Positions 43,340 to 54,900 of a stretch of 64,000 nt of DNA are shown piece after piece. The position numbers were made by a program, and so were the translations under genes. Below the pieces are notes generated by a model. That model did not search any database. It was not told the DNA's origin and saw only the letters and a list, made by a program, of their open reading frames with translations. Source of the DNA: Xiphydria camelus (lineage: Eukaryota; Arthropoda; Insecta; Hymenoptera; Xiphydriidae); NCBI GenBank assembly GCA_963678675.1, contig OY783193.1, positions 29,730,016-29,794,015 on the forward strand, read 5' to 3'. Every line of letters starts with the position of its first letter. The first letter of the stretch is position 1.

Positions 43340-43729
43340 ATGAGCGGAAGAGGTCGTGGAGTCGGAACGGTACCATCTGCAACTGGAGGAAGAGGTCATA
43401 GAATAGGAACGCTACCATCTTCAGGTGAAGGAAGAGGTCGTAAAATAGGAACGATATCATCTGCAACTAGAGGAAGAGGTCGTGGAGTAGGAACGATACC
43501 ACTTGCAGACGTAATGACTCGATTACATGTAGACTTGGCTACACTTCCAAATAATACCCCAATGAAGCGTACGACTGGTGACTCACAGTATTCAATAAAA
43601 AAATATCGGTCATTGAATGTTTTAACTCCTGAAAGAATAAACATTATTCGAAACATTGATTGTAATTCAGAAAAGCCTGAAAACAATGATAGGACGACGA
43701 CTGAATTACACTTGGAAACCACGGCTTAA
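43340..43729 (+). CDS. RG-repeat protein, copy 2
   Basis: Identical in sequence and length to 25,492-25,881, including the TAA (43,727-43,729) followed by a long open stretch in the same frame. Confidence 0.5.
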   Translation: MSGRGRGVGTVPSATGGRGHRIGTLPSSGEGRGRKIGTISSATRGRGRGVGTIPLADVMTRLHVDLATLPNNTPMKRTTGDSQYSIKKYRSLNVLTPERINIIRNIDCNSEKPENNDRTTTELHLETTA

Positions 43730-43753
43730 AGAAGTGAAGAGAGTCAAACATCG

Positions 43754-44545
43754 GTGATTGGTACTCCAAGTGAGATATACAACAGGTCTAAACTTCAAAA
43801 TCAATCGCAAATTCCAAAACCGATTCCTCAAACATCAAGTGTGAAGAACAATAAGTATTTCAAAGGACCAACTCGATACCTGACAATAAATGAAACCGGT
43901 AACATCGATAAAATCACCAACAATGTCCCACCAGCTCCAAAGTCATTGACCACGTCACCATTCACCTCAAGAAACATCCATTCATCTATGAAGCAACCTC
44001 AGAATAGTCAAAGAGCAGTAGCACCACAATTGAAGCCTCTACACAGTCAATTTTCGACTGTATCGAAAGTAAAGTCTCCACGGTCTTCAACGAACTCATC
44101 AACTCAAAATGGCATGACACCAGGATTCAATAACGAACAATCGAAGAACATGCAGAATGCTACAGAGTTAACGCGTGCAGTTGTAGCAGACGAAGTATAT
44201 CTTGATGCAGTAACGTAAGTTGTCTTATTTTTATTTGAAAGAAATTAGTTAATCAGTTTTTGAAATGCAGTTATTCAATTATTCCAGAGCAATGCGTGCA
44301 CAATTAGATCGGATTGAAGAAGCGGTTAGGTATGTCCATTTGAAAGAGTTTTAAACATTTTTCTACTGTTGTAGTAAATGAAATGATTGTTACTAATATT
44401 ACAATTATGTACAGTGCAATTCAAGAGGCTGTTAAACGTCGACGTCGACGGGGAGGAGTTATTCTACCTGATGTCATCCCGTTCGTAACCATTGATGATT
44501 TCAATACTTTTGAAAATATGAACAATATGAAAAGTATGATGAAGT
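43754..44545 (+). pseudogene. Linker and first DUF4806-like exons, copy 2 (3' truncated)
   Basis: Exon 43,754-44,215 ends at gtaagt, and the small exons 44,288-44,329 (MRAQLDRIEEAV) and 44,415-44,549 (KRRRRRGGVILPD) follow. Shortly afterwards, at 44,625, the duplication ends and unrelated gypsy sequence starts, so the DUF4806-like and acidic exons present in copy 1 are missing here. Confidence 0.55.
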
Positions 44546-44689
44546 GGTAAGTTAATGAAAGCATCGAAACATTGCTTAAAATTCATGGAATGTATGAAAC
44601 GTTAAACACACATGTATTACGTCAGATCTTAATATAATTCCAAATTTTAATGTAATTTCAAACCTTAGTATAAGTTTCCAAAATATAGA

Positions 44690-45410
44690 GATTATTATTC
44701 TAGGTTAGTCCGTGTATTTTCACGATTTTCACCAATATTATCTAGTCTGGTGAGAGCTAATTTTTGCTTATTCGCATGAACAATTTTCTCTTAACGCTAT
44801 TTAGTAAAATCTCAAACTCAAGGAAATTACAATAGTCATTATTCTACGTTGATTTGTTGGTCTTCATTGATATTATTTGATCTAATGAAAGCTAACCTTA
44901 GCTTATTTGTATGGACTATTTTTCTCTTAACACTATTCAACGCAAGCTCTGCATTCAATTTACCATGCATCCGTACAATCTCGAACGGTCCAGACTATAT
45001 TCAAATTTTGACATTTTCGGTTCTCTTTTTTTAAAGGTATACGTGATCTCCTTCGTGGAGTTCATTTTTATCGTAGTATATTTTACTTTTTCCTTAGGCT
45101 TTTCTAAATTTTTCACAGCTGTTGCCTGAGTCGTGAAGATCCTAACGAAAAGATCATCCAGATATTAGACGAAAGTAGGGACACTTGCTCTCTAGCAAAT
45201 TCAGAAGAAATAACAGCCTCCACACCGAAAATCAACTGAGTAAAAGTAAAGCCAGTAGCTTCGTAAACCGAAATTTTATATGAGAAAATTCCAAAGCGGA
45301 TCCATTCGTCCCAATCACTTTTGTTACAGAAGTGTTTCAAATAATCTATGAAGACACGATGGTATACGTTCCAAGGATCCAAGTGATTTGTGGTGAAAAA
45401 TGTAGTGAAA
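44690..45410 (-). pseudogene. Gypsy integrase remnant
   Basis: The frame 45,382-45,113 has KSDWDEWIRFGIFSYKI and ATGFTFTQLIFGVEA, the end of an integrase core. Beyond it (45,080-44,890) the reading YYDKNELHEGDHVY and a KIVHTN-like block match the C-terminal domain. A 60-bp segment near 44,890-44,940 is duplicated at 44,765-44,810. Confidence 0.75.
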
Positions 45411-45661
45411 GTGAGTTTTTGAAGTTTAAAAATGTTTGCAACCTTTTTGAGAATTTACCAGTGAAGAAGATACTTCCCAAATTGATATAATACCACGAGG
45501 GCAATCAAAACGAATGATAAATTGCTCGACTAGTACGTGAGTAAACTGTAACTGAATTAATATAGAAAGAGAGATAACGTCAGAATATTTTGAGGTTATC
45601 CTGGATAATTAGAAGATAATGATTTCCCTTTTAATAAGAAGATAACGATTTCCTTTTTCGT

Positions 45662-45958
45662 TTAGTTAGAAGATAACGACTTCCCTTTTCGAATATCACG
45701 GGAGAAGACTGTTATGAAATACTTAGAATAGTTGGAGATATTTCTCAGAAGATTTCCTACTTCAACCCATTGAAATAAATCGAATTCGGAGTTGTTTACA
45801 GCGATGCTGAAACTTTTTACACCTTGGTGGTCCATTAATAATCTCAAAGATTTACAGGACATTCGAAGATAATTTAGAAAGGTGTCTGTTTGAGAGATGT
45901 CATGAAGAATTAAGTGAAATATCAAATCGTCACACAGCTCAGTGCGAATCCTTTTCAA
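45662..45958 (-). pseudogene. Unrecognised 98-aa frame in the gypsy element
   Basis: Begins MKRIRTELCDDLIFHLI. It lies between the acidic-repeat region and integrase, where the integrase N-terminal part would be expected. I cannot match it to that domain. Probably a decayed piece of pol. Confidence 0.25.
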
Positions 45959-46650
45959 TCTTTCAAGAATTTTTCCTCAAGCAATATAGTTGGTCCGTTG
46001 AAGTGGAAAATAATAGGGAAAGGTTTTGGGATGTCTGACGATTTGTCTGAATTTACTTTGTTTGTGGTGAAGATATTGGAATCAATCTGACTACGTTTTA
46101 TAGAGGTCAATCCTAGGTTATTTCCCTCGTCGGTGGCAGCTGAAGCACCCATCTGGTCCGGAGGTCACTTCCTGGACCTATATAACCCGGCTTTCAGGGA
46201 GGCATACTCAGCTGATGTGCCACGTCCTAAGCTATTTCCCTCGTCGGCGGAAACGGAAGCACCCAACAGGGCTAGAGGTTTCTTACGTAAAGAAGTCATA
46301 GCCAGAGGGCGCCTCACTAATGTGCCACGTTTTAAGTTATCTCCCTCGTCGGTGGCAAAGGAAGCACCCATCTGAACCGGAGTTCGCACATAGGAACTGT
46401 CAGACCGTATGTCCAGTGAGATTTGCTTAGCCGGAATGCCACGCCTCTTCACTCCCCCGGAAGAGACCTCCAACAGGTCGGCAACCGAGTGGAGCCCTAA
46501 TTCTATTGGTAAGTCATCTTCGTCGGCAGTAAAATATTCACTGTCATAGTCTGAGTCAGTCGTGTCAGATTCTATTTTACTTGTTTGAAAATAATTGACC
46601 TCTTCTTCGTCAAGTACCAAGCTCCCGCGCGCCAGGAACAAGGCACCCAT
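45955..46650 (-). pseudogene. Acidic repeat region between RNase H and integrase
   Basis: The 161-aa frame 46,650-46,165 and its continuation to 45,955 contain three or four imperfect repeats around MGASFATDEGDNLKRGT, spaced about 40 residues, after an acidic stretch (TTDSDYDSEYFTADEDD). This is not a usual gypsy pol domain. It may be a linker expanded by internal duplication. Confidence 0.4.
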
Positions 46651-46869
46651 TAATTCTTCATTTTGATAGAAATTTCTGTCTGCATCCGATACCAGATCCT
46701 CATGAAAACAAGGAAGCGGTTATTCGTCTACGTAGTCGAACACCTCTTCAGAGTTTCCGGGATAAGCGGTATCTTCATTTACATTTCCCGTCAGAAAGGT
46801 GAAATGTTCAGGTAAATCGGAAGCATCAGGAGCGGTCAGTTTACTGGATATCAGCAGTGGAATTCATTT

Positions 46870-47760
46870 TTCCAGGTTCGTATACGATATTATAATCGTA
46901 CTCATTAAGATGAATTCGTCAACTAACTAACGTCGAGATGGGGTCTTTTGCATTATGCAATCAGACCAAGGGGCGATGATCAGTAACAAGGGTAAATTGA
47001 TAACCCCATAGATATAGTCGAAAATGTTTAATAGTGAAAAGAATCGCCAAAAGTTCCTGTTTGGTTGTATTGTAATTGATTTCAGAATCCTTCAATATGC
47101 CGATGGGGTATCCCGACTCAGGACTGTGCAGAATGCATACTTAGAAGAATTGGTTGTCCCAACGATAGGTTCGGAGAATTTAAGAAATTGAAGAAGCGGC
47201 TTGGAACACAGCGTTTTACAAAGGACTTCGAAGGCATCCTGAGCAGACTAGGTCCAGATAAAGGGATTCCCCTCTTTAATAATCCAGTAAGAGACTTGGC
47301 TATTTTCGCCATATTCTTGATGAAGCGTCTATAATACTTAACGAGACTAAGGAACTGTTTAATATTTCTTCGTTCTGGGAACCGAAAAATTTCGAATGAC
47401 CTTAAGTTTGCTAGAATCGGGTTTCACACCTTTATCGATGATTTCGTGTCCAAGATAAATTAAGTCATGCCGTATAAAATGACATTTTTTAGTTTGGAGT
47501 GTTAAACCAGCGTCTCACAACCATGCAAGGAGGACTTAAACTTTTGAGAATGTTCTTCGAGAAAGAGAGATCATCCATATACACAACCAGCTTGATACCC
47601 TGAAGACCCGATAGTACCACATCCATCGTCCGTTGAAACGAAGCCGGGGCGTTCTTCAAATCAAAGGGTATTTTATTGAAATTAAAAACCCAAAAGTAGT
47701 AGAAATGAAGCTACATGTTTAGATTTCGGAATTAACTCTTTTATGAAATTTATATTTTTC
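46870..47760 (-). pseudogene. Gypsy reverse transcriptase and RNase H remnant
   Basis: Readable in shifting frames: MAKIAKSLTGLLKRGIPL (start of the RT-RNase H connection), then FTLVTDHRPLV-like sequence near 46,990-46,960, and a final EYDYNIVYEPGK-like block near 46,900-46,860. Upstream, 47,400-47,700 gives thumb-region fragments. Too broken to be functional. Confidence 0.65.
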
Positions 47761-48210
47761 AGATTACTGAGGTCTCTGCTCTCAGCGCTATATTCGGTGG
47801 ATCCGGCTCATGCAATAATAATCACGTTCCGCGAGATTTGTGCAGACGGAGTGTCCCTCGCGTTTAAATAATTTTTATCTCGGTCGCGCTCACGACTAAA
47901 ATCATAATTACGCCCCTATCCGCGTCAGAAATTGAGTTCACGCTTTCAACCACGATTTCATTCAGAGGGGTTAGGATCATCCCGTCACGAACATCAATTG
48001 GCGTTAGAATTAAGCAAATGATTCATATTAAAACTCCACTTTAATTTTGATTTGATTTCCGTGTTCCATAAAGATAATGCAAACGTTCTATTGTTTCCTG
48101 TTCCACTCAATCAATAGCATCTTCTATGGACATCGGTTTTTCTTTTGATAAAAGTGTACCTATTAAAGGGTCGCGCAGTCTACGCGCAAAGCAAGTGACG
48201 GCTGTGTTAT

Positions 48211-48480
48211 TTAATAATATTTTAACCCTGACAGCTTGCGAGATTCATTGTACTTCTCTTTAGCTGCTTCTAATCCGCGCTTCAGGACTTCAAGAATTCG
48301 CGCCCCGAAATAATCAACATTTTCGGTTTCATACTGGGAAAGTCTACGAAGTTCGTCATGCAAGAAATTAACATCGAAAAACCGAGAAAAAGCAGCTTTC
48401 AACAGGATAATTAAATCATTTAAATCATCTAGTGAGTGACGATTTGACAAAAGTTGGTCACTAACTTTTGATCTTGCTGC
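48211..48480 (-). pseudogene. Gypsy Gag fragment
   Basis: A 79-aa frame with LKAAFSRFFDVNFLHDELRR and YFGARILEVLKRGLEA, resembling the helical capsid region of gypsy Gag proteins. The rest of gag is unreadable. Confidence 0.5.
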
Positions 48481-48550
48481 ATATGAGCATCTGCGATTTT
48501 ACACTATTGAGTGAATTTAGTTAATTCCAGGGATGTCCCATCAAAGGAGG

Positions 48551-48770
48551 GTACACCCGGGCTCACGGAATCTGTCGCTGGTGACTTTTTTTAAATGTTA
48601 TTTTTAAACGTACTAACCAATGATTAATCAATCCTCGTGCTTTCATTAACGAGAGTAGACGTCACCGTAGCTAATGAGGGCATGAGAATTAATTGTTCAC
48701 TGGTTAGTACGTTTAAAAATAAGGTTTAAAAAAAGTCACCAGCGACAGATTCCGTGAGCACGGGTGTACA
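48551..48770. repeat. MITE Q, copy inserted in the decayed gypsy
   Basis: GTACACCCGGGCTCACGGAA at the left, mirrored at the right. Almost identical to 10,155-10,375. Confidence 0.85.
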
Positions 48771-49089
48771 AGCTCACCGGCCAATTTCAGAGTCAAATAA
48801 GATGTGTCGATTATTGTTTCGATCTAGGTCACGCCACTCGATGATGCCTCGCTCGACGAATGCGAAACTATCGGAGGGTTACTTTCGGTCAAATTAATAT
48901 GCGAAGAAACGGATTATTGGAGCTCAGAGGTACCCTCATTCACAATCAGGAATGGACCACTCATTCGAGATGTCGGATGCAACATTTTTGCAGTATTGTT
49001 CGACTTACGTTTTTTCCAATTACTATATGACAGCATAATTATCTTTGTTGTGTTCCCGGATCACAGCGTTGTTCACGACTCCCTGAGAA

Positions 49090-49243
49090 TCCTCGGGTTG
49101 CCACCTGGTTGCGGATCTCCGGGTTGCCGTCTCGTCGTTGATTCTCCGGGTTGCCGTCTCGTCGTTGATTCTCCGGGTTGCCGTCTCGTCGCCGGGTCTC
49201 CGGGATACCGTCTCGTCGCTGGGTCTCCGGGTTGCCGTCTCGA
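49090..49243. repeat. 27-bp minisatellite in the gypsy leader
   Basis: Five to six units of the type CGGGTTGCCGTCTCGTCG plus nine variable bases. It makes repetitive frames on both strands, which I do not call genes. Confidence 0.85.
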
Positions 49244-49500
49244 ATTTTTCTCTCGGTGAACGGATTTTTCAGTTTCAGTGTTTAATAACTTTCGCGCGTG
49301 TGGTCTCCGTGGAAGTTTGCTTGTGTGGTCACTTGAGCCACCCCCTCTGGCATTCGCCCGCAGTTCCCGGGAAAAACCACACACAAATAACCCGGGAAAG
49401 AGGGGTGCGTCCTTCACTTAGTTTTCCCGCACTTCCCAGCCGGCACTTTTTTAGTTCTCTTTTTAAAATTTTAATCGTCCCTTTTTTAAAATTTTAACAT

Positions 49501-49516
49501 CCCACCGCTGTCACCA
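49501..49516 (-). promoter_or_regulatory. Gypsy tRNA primer-binding site
   Basis: Minus strand TGGTGACAGCGGTGGG lies five bases after the 5' LTR and starts with the TGG expected for a tRNA 3' CCA end. I cannot name the tRNA with certainty. Confidence 0.6.
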
Positions 49517-49521
49517 AAATT

Positions 49522-50488
49522 TGTTGCGTGCCGGGCTGGTCTTCTTGGTTCGTTTGTAGGGGGCAGGTCCGTGCCCGTGGAGTGCTGAACCACTCTGCTC
49601 GAAAAGAGCGGGATCGGGAGATCAAGAGTTTTATTGCAGGTGGAGAAATGAAAACTCTTAATCCAAGAATTAGGTGATCACCAAAGAATTATATTTTAAC
49701 ATATAGTTGGAATATAATTTGTCGTTATAAATCGGTATCTGAGTGCACCTCGAGCGGCAAAGTGCATCCTTTTAAATCAAAAGTCCCCGCCTCTCGGTAA
49801 CAACGGGGAACCAATCAAATACTCAGCGCTAATGTGGGGAACCAATCAAATACTCAGCGCTAATGTGGGGAACCAATCTGATACTCGACGCTAGTCGTAG
49901 TCAAGGACTCTACTCCCACTTTCTCCGTCTACGCACAATGATCTAATCCACGCTCCACGCGTCCACGTGCGAAGAAAGTACGCATCGACCCTGACTCTGG
50001 CGCGCACAATCCCACGCACTCGGAAGAAAACATGCCCTCATCGACCGTGGGTCTACCGCGCACGAACTCCCGCAATCCGAAGCGCGTATCGATGACAAAT
50101 CTTATGCGCGCACGCCTACGTGACTTAAAGAAAGGAGAACGGTTCTTGCTAGCTAAATTAACTACGACCTATCGGTCCGCGAAAGGGGATACCATATTTA
50201 CAAACGGAGCTCGCAACGGCCCGCGACTCAGATCCCCTGTCCATCACGCAATAAAGGTGTTTATAATCTCGCGAATAGAAACCACGGTGGCCTGCGACTT
50301 ATTTAACTTATCACGCAGTCTTCGACGTTCTCGTTCTTTCTCTCTATTACAATCCATCTATACCTTACTTGCTTAATAAAATGACAATAATTAGAGGTTA
50401 ATACAAAGAGTTTGAATGCGCCGCCAAAAATCTAGTAACTTCCAAAAGTTATGGGGATTTTAGGTCAAGTCTGGATGCAGACGCGACA
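49522..50488 (-). repeat. Gypsy 5' LTR (967 bp)
   Basis: In element sense it starts TGTCGCGTCTGC and ends GCACGCAACA, so TG...CA. The end regions match the solo LTR at 50,550-51,282. It contains tandem copies of GGGGAACCAATCAAATACTC at 49,805-49,880. Confidence 0.7.
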
Positions 50489-51338
50489 ACGTTCGGTGTT
50501 CCAACAGAAATCCCTGACTAGTCAAAGTCCGCACATGCACACTATGTACTGTTGTGTTCCACGCCGGTCCTCGTTGGCAGTCCTCGTAGAAACCAGAGGG
50601 CAGGTCCGGCCCGTGGAGCGCTAAGGCGCTCTGCTCGAAAATGCGGGGAAAAGCGAGAAAATAAAAGACTAGGAAACTGGTTCGATGATCACCGTATATT
50701 TCAGTCGTTGCACAACGTAGATAGAGAAGATTGATCTGCCGATTGAGCGTCGAAACGTCCTTTTTAGTAGCGTAAGCCCAGCCCCTCGGCCGGAGGAGGG
50801 CACCAATCGAAAACGCTAATCGCGGATTGTTCAACGGTTTTTCTCCCTCCCATTCTGCACTCACACACTCATGACGTGACTTCATGTAAGGGCGAATTTG
50901 GCGAAGTCGTTTATAAATCGGAAATGTTACGCGATATCGTTTACGTATTCTCGAGTCGCCAAAACTCAGCTGTTTATAAATCTAAAATGCTACGCGATAT
51001 CGTTTACGTCTTCTCGAGTTGCCAAAACTCAGTCGCCCCAACGGAAGAAGGTGTTTATACCTGGCTGTTGATAGTCCTCGCGAACCGAACTCACGGCGGC
51101 CGGAAGTTTATAAATCTCGTGGTAGACGGTACCCTAATATATTCGATACGCTCCGTGGGAGTTCACCCGTACGTTATTTTCCAGTATACAGAACAATTTG
51201 GCGTTTGAGTTTTACCGCCTTAAATCCTAGAACTCTCGAAGATTCTATCGATTCGGAATCGAGTCTAGTTGCGTACGCGACAGTACAAATCACCAACTGT
51301 CAGGGATTAGTCACGGATTCTCTGCAGGAACAAACCTA
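50489..51338. mobile_element. Element G fragment, split by a solo LTR
   Basis: Positions 50,489-50,549 and 51,287-51,338 join to match 28,716-28,830, the right end of element G. The left part of G is cut off by the gypsy LTR. Confidence 0.75.
50550..51282 (-). repeat. Solo LTR of a gypsy relative (733 bp)
   Basis: In minus sense TGTCGCGTACGC...GAACACAACA, flanked by a 4-bp GTAC duplication (50,546-50,549 and 51,283-51,286). The empty site is seen in element G near 28,775. No internal sequence remains, so the rest was removed by LTR-LTR recombination. Confidence 0.8.
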
Positions 51339-51435
51339 ATATCTCGTTTAGTTCAACAGACACAATGCATTAAATTTTGTTTGCTATGCTCGATAACAAA
51401 TGGCCTGTATTTGTTAAACTAAACGCGATGTAAGA

Positions 51436-51698
51436 TGTTGAAGTAAGCACAGCCTCACATATTGCTCCGCGGTGCGCATGCGCGCCGCACAAGTGCGCTC
51501 GACGCGCCACACGAGTGCTTACAACGCGCCGGCCTGCGTGCCCGGCGTGGGTCAGTCGAGTCTGATACGTGATAGAGTGTAGTCGTGTTTCAATAAAGGT
51601 AAACTCCTTTGTTTCTCCTCCGACAACCTGGCCGTCTTTTTCGTTTGTGATAGAAGAGATCGACCATAAGGAAAAATACGCCACGTATAACTTTAACA
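51436..51698 (+). repeat. Copia 5' LTR
   Basis: Contains AATAAA at 51,592-51,597 and the palindromic patch GCGCATGCGCGC. No difference from the 3' LTR was noticed by eye. Confidence 0.9.
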
Positions 51699-51712
51699 GG
51701 TTATGGGCCCAG
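51699..51712 (+). promoter_or_regulatory. Copia primer-binding site for half-tRNA-iMet
   Basis: GGTTATGGGCCCAG follows the LTR directly. It is complementary to the anticodon-stem region of animal initiator tRNA-Met, not to its 3' end, as in Drosophila copia where a 5' half-tRNA primes synthesis. Confidence 0.85.
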
Positions 51713-51933
51713 GTGCGTAGTATTTTTCGAGGAAGGTTGAGCGGAGGCAAGAATCAAAGAACGCGTCGCGTGGCCGCGTGGAGGCAGCCATTTTGTGCGC
51801 GTAACGGTTCGTGTGCTCGTGAACGAATAAAAGAACGCGTCGCGTGGCCGCGTGGAGGCAGCCATCTTGTGCGCGTAACGGTTTCTTCCTGTCGAGCTTC
51901 GCGAACGAGTCAAGGGACGCGAACGACGGAAAA

Positions 51934-54900
51934 ATGTCGGGTACTCTGTCAGCCAAGTCGGTACAAAAGTTCGACGGAAAGAACTTTCTCGGCTGGAAAT
52001 TCCAGTTGACGCAAATATTTGTGGCGAACGAGGTGTTAGACGTGGTCAACGGCGATCGAGCGAAGCCGGAAGATGTACAGTCAGCACGAGGAAAAACGTG
52101 GATCAAGGACAACGCGAAGGCCATGTTCTTTATCTCATCGTCCATGGAATACGCTCAACTCGAACCTTTGTTGGTCTGCACTACTGCGAAGGAGATGTGG
52201 GACAGACTGGGGAGAATTTTCGCGCAAAAGTCGGCGTCAAACAGACTAATGCTGACTCAAAAGTTTCACGAGTATCGCATGGGCCCAACAGACACCGTGG
52301 TACAGCACATGGCCAAAGTGCAAAACATGGCGTCGCAACTCTCCGATCTAGGAGAGAAAATGTCGGACGTCACGGTAATGGCGAAGGTGCTGGCAAGCTT
52401 AACGACGAAGTTCTCGACTTTTCAAACTGCGTGGGAAAGCGTCGAGCCTGACAGACAAACACTCGACCATCTACAAGAACGTCTAATTAGAGAGGAAAGC
52501 CGATTGAAAGCCGACGAAGGAGAGGTAACGGCTTTTGCGGCAATGAGCATCTCGAAGCCCACGGGAAGTTCAACATCGAAAGGAAAACCCAAAGGAAAGA
52601 AGAGAGACAAAATGGATATCGAATGCTTCGTCTGTCAGAAGAAAGGACATTTCGCGCGCGAGTGCCCTGAGCGGAAACAAAGGAAAAGTGACCGGGACGG
52701 AAGCGGGTCACAACAGGTAGCCTTCGTAGCAACGAGTTGGGAGGCGTGCGAGTTCAAAGGTCAACGGGAACACGGTCGGTACAGCAGAGCAGACAGTGCG
52801 CAGCGACGAGCGATACTCGAGGTCGATCAGAGCGAGGTCTGGTATATCGACAGCGGGTGTTCCAGACACATCACGTTCAAGAGAGAGTGGTTCGCCGAGT
52901 TTAATCCGAGAAGGGATGGTGAAAAAATACTGCTCGGCGATAACGGAGAGTGTGAGGTGACCGGCGAAGGAACCGTAATCGTGGATCGACTAATCGACAA
53001 CGTGTGGAGCGAAGCCCGAATTGAAAACGTGCTGTATGTCCCGAGCGTGAGGAAAAATTTGTTCTCAGTGGGAGTGTGCACAGAGCGCGGATATTCGGTC
53101 GCGTTCAAAGAGGACGGCGTAGTAATAAATCGAGGCAACGAGATTCTCGCGACTGGAGTGAAGCAGTCGAACGGAATCTGTAGATTATTATTCCGTTCAA
53201 GCGTTCCACAGTGCGCAAATGAGGCAAACTTGTCAACAACGAGCTTGAAATGTTGGCATGAAAGGCTCGGACACTTGAATAAACGAGCGTTGTCTGTGTT
53301 AGTGTCGAGCGGCGCGATAAACGGAGTGAAAGTGAAAGACAAATGTGACTTTTTCTGTGACGCGTGTGCAATGGGGAAAATTCATAGGCTGGCGTTCCAG
53401 AAGGGTGCTGAGCGCGTGAGTCGCGAACCGGGAGAATTCTTTCATAGTGACGTGTGTGGACCGATGTCACAGGAGTCAATCGGTGGGGCGAGATACTTTG
53501 TCACGTTCAAGGACGACGCTTCCGGATACAGACAAGTGTTCTTTTTAAAATACAAGTCCGATGTGTTCGAAAGCTTCAAGGTCGTCGAGCGAGAGGTGGC
53601 AAACAAATTCGGGCGCGCTATGAGGACTCTCAGAACGGACAACGGTCGCGAATATTGCAACGAGCCAATGAGACAGTACATGCAGTCAAGAGGGATCAGA
53701 CACGAGACAACAGCGCCGTACACTCCCGAACAAAATGGGAAAGCCGAGCGGGATAACCGCACGATAGTGGAGTGTGCGCGTACAATGATGAACGCGAAAC
53801 AAATGGAAGTTCCATTCTGGGCGGAAGCAGTAAACACCGCAGTGTATTTACTGAATCGAGTATCGTGGACTGAAGAAGGCAGCATCAAAACGCCATACGA
53901 GACCTGGACCGGGAAGAAGCCAGACTTGGGACACGTGCGAGCTTTCGGTGAGAAGTGCTACAAGCACGTGCCTAAACAGTTTTCGACAAAATTCGAGCCA
54001 AGAGCGGAGAAAGTAATTCTCGTAGGTTACGACCGTGAATCGACGAATTATCGAGTCTATAACCCAGATACGAAGAAGGTAGCAGTGTCGAGAAATGTCA
54101 TCTTTCGGAACAGCGTCGACGAACAGGCATGTTCAAGAGAAACAAGCGACGAGGAGGACTGTATAGAGGAGACGGAGAACGAGCAACCAGTCGAGCCAAG
54201 AGTCGGAGAACAACGAGTCGAGAATGCAGAGGCGATACCTGATGTCGAGGCTGCTGATAACATCCAACGGAACGAGATGACTCACGCGGACCAGGGTCGA
54301 GCACTCAGAGATCGAGCTCAAATCCGTAAACCAGGATGGTTAACCGATTATGACAGCGCTGATTTCGCTGAGTACAGCACCCCGGGAAGTTTCAGCGAGG
54401 CAATAGGTGGACCCGACGCTGCCCACTGGGAGAAAGCCATCGAGGAAGAGTTAAGGGCACACGAGAAGAACGGCACATGGGAAATCATACCGAGAGACCG
54501 ATCAAAGAAGGCCATCAGCTCAAAGTGGGTGTTCAAAGCCATCCAGGACTCAGAAGGTCGCGTGTGCCGCTACAAAGCGAGGCTTTGTGCTAGGGGTTTC
54601 CTTCAGGAGAAGGGAGTGGACTTTGAAGAAACGTTCTCACCCGTAGTTCGTTACGATTCCCTGAGAGTACTGTTGGCAACAGTAGCCCAAGAGGACCTGG
54701 AGATGGCACAATTCGACGTCCGCACCGCATTCCTCTACGGAGACTTACAAGAGGAAATTCATATGGAAGTCCCGGTGGGCTTAAAAGTTGAACGAGGAGT
54801 GAGTGAAGTCGTGTGTCGGTTGAGTAAATCGCTGTACGGTCTAAAGCAGTCACCAAGGTGCTGGAACCGAAAGTTCTGCGATTTCCTAAAGCGGTTTAAG

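Larger units (their letters stand above)
37032..44625. repeat. Inverted segmental duplication, arm 2
   Basis: Reverse complement of arm 1 (24,594-29,178) once the gypsy element 37,271-42,058 is removed. It ends abruptly at 44,625 within a gene exon, where a decayed gypsy element begins. Confidence 0.9.
44640..50488 (-). mobile_element. Decayed Ty3/gypsy element, 5' LTR only
   Basis: On the minus strand: LTR (50,488-49,522), a TGG primer site, a leader with a minisatellite, gag, RT/RNase H, a repeat-rich spacer and integrase ending near 44,690. Many stops and frameshifts. No 3' LTR was found on the left, where the element abuts the segmental-duplication breakpoint. A MITE Q (48,551-48,770) is inserted in it. 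Confidence 0.8.

Noticed and set aside
43396..43722. 108-aa minus-strand frame duplicated at 25,499-25,825
   Set aside because: Lies antisense to the RG-repeat frame, which has the more convincing composition and splice context.
48996..49497. Frames with GCRLVVDSP or RRQPGDPATR repeats
   Set aside because: Products of the 27-bp minisatellite in the gypsy leader on both strands.
50876..51339. Overlapping plus-strand frames of 106-110 aa
   Set aside because: They lie within the solo LTR and contain a short direct duplication (KMLRDIVYVFSS), with no known domain.
51370..51750. Minus-strand frames over both copia LTRs (also 55,763-56,224)
   Set aside because: Identical because the LTRs are identical; they are antisense shadows of the LTR and of the polyprotein.
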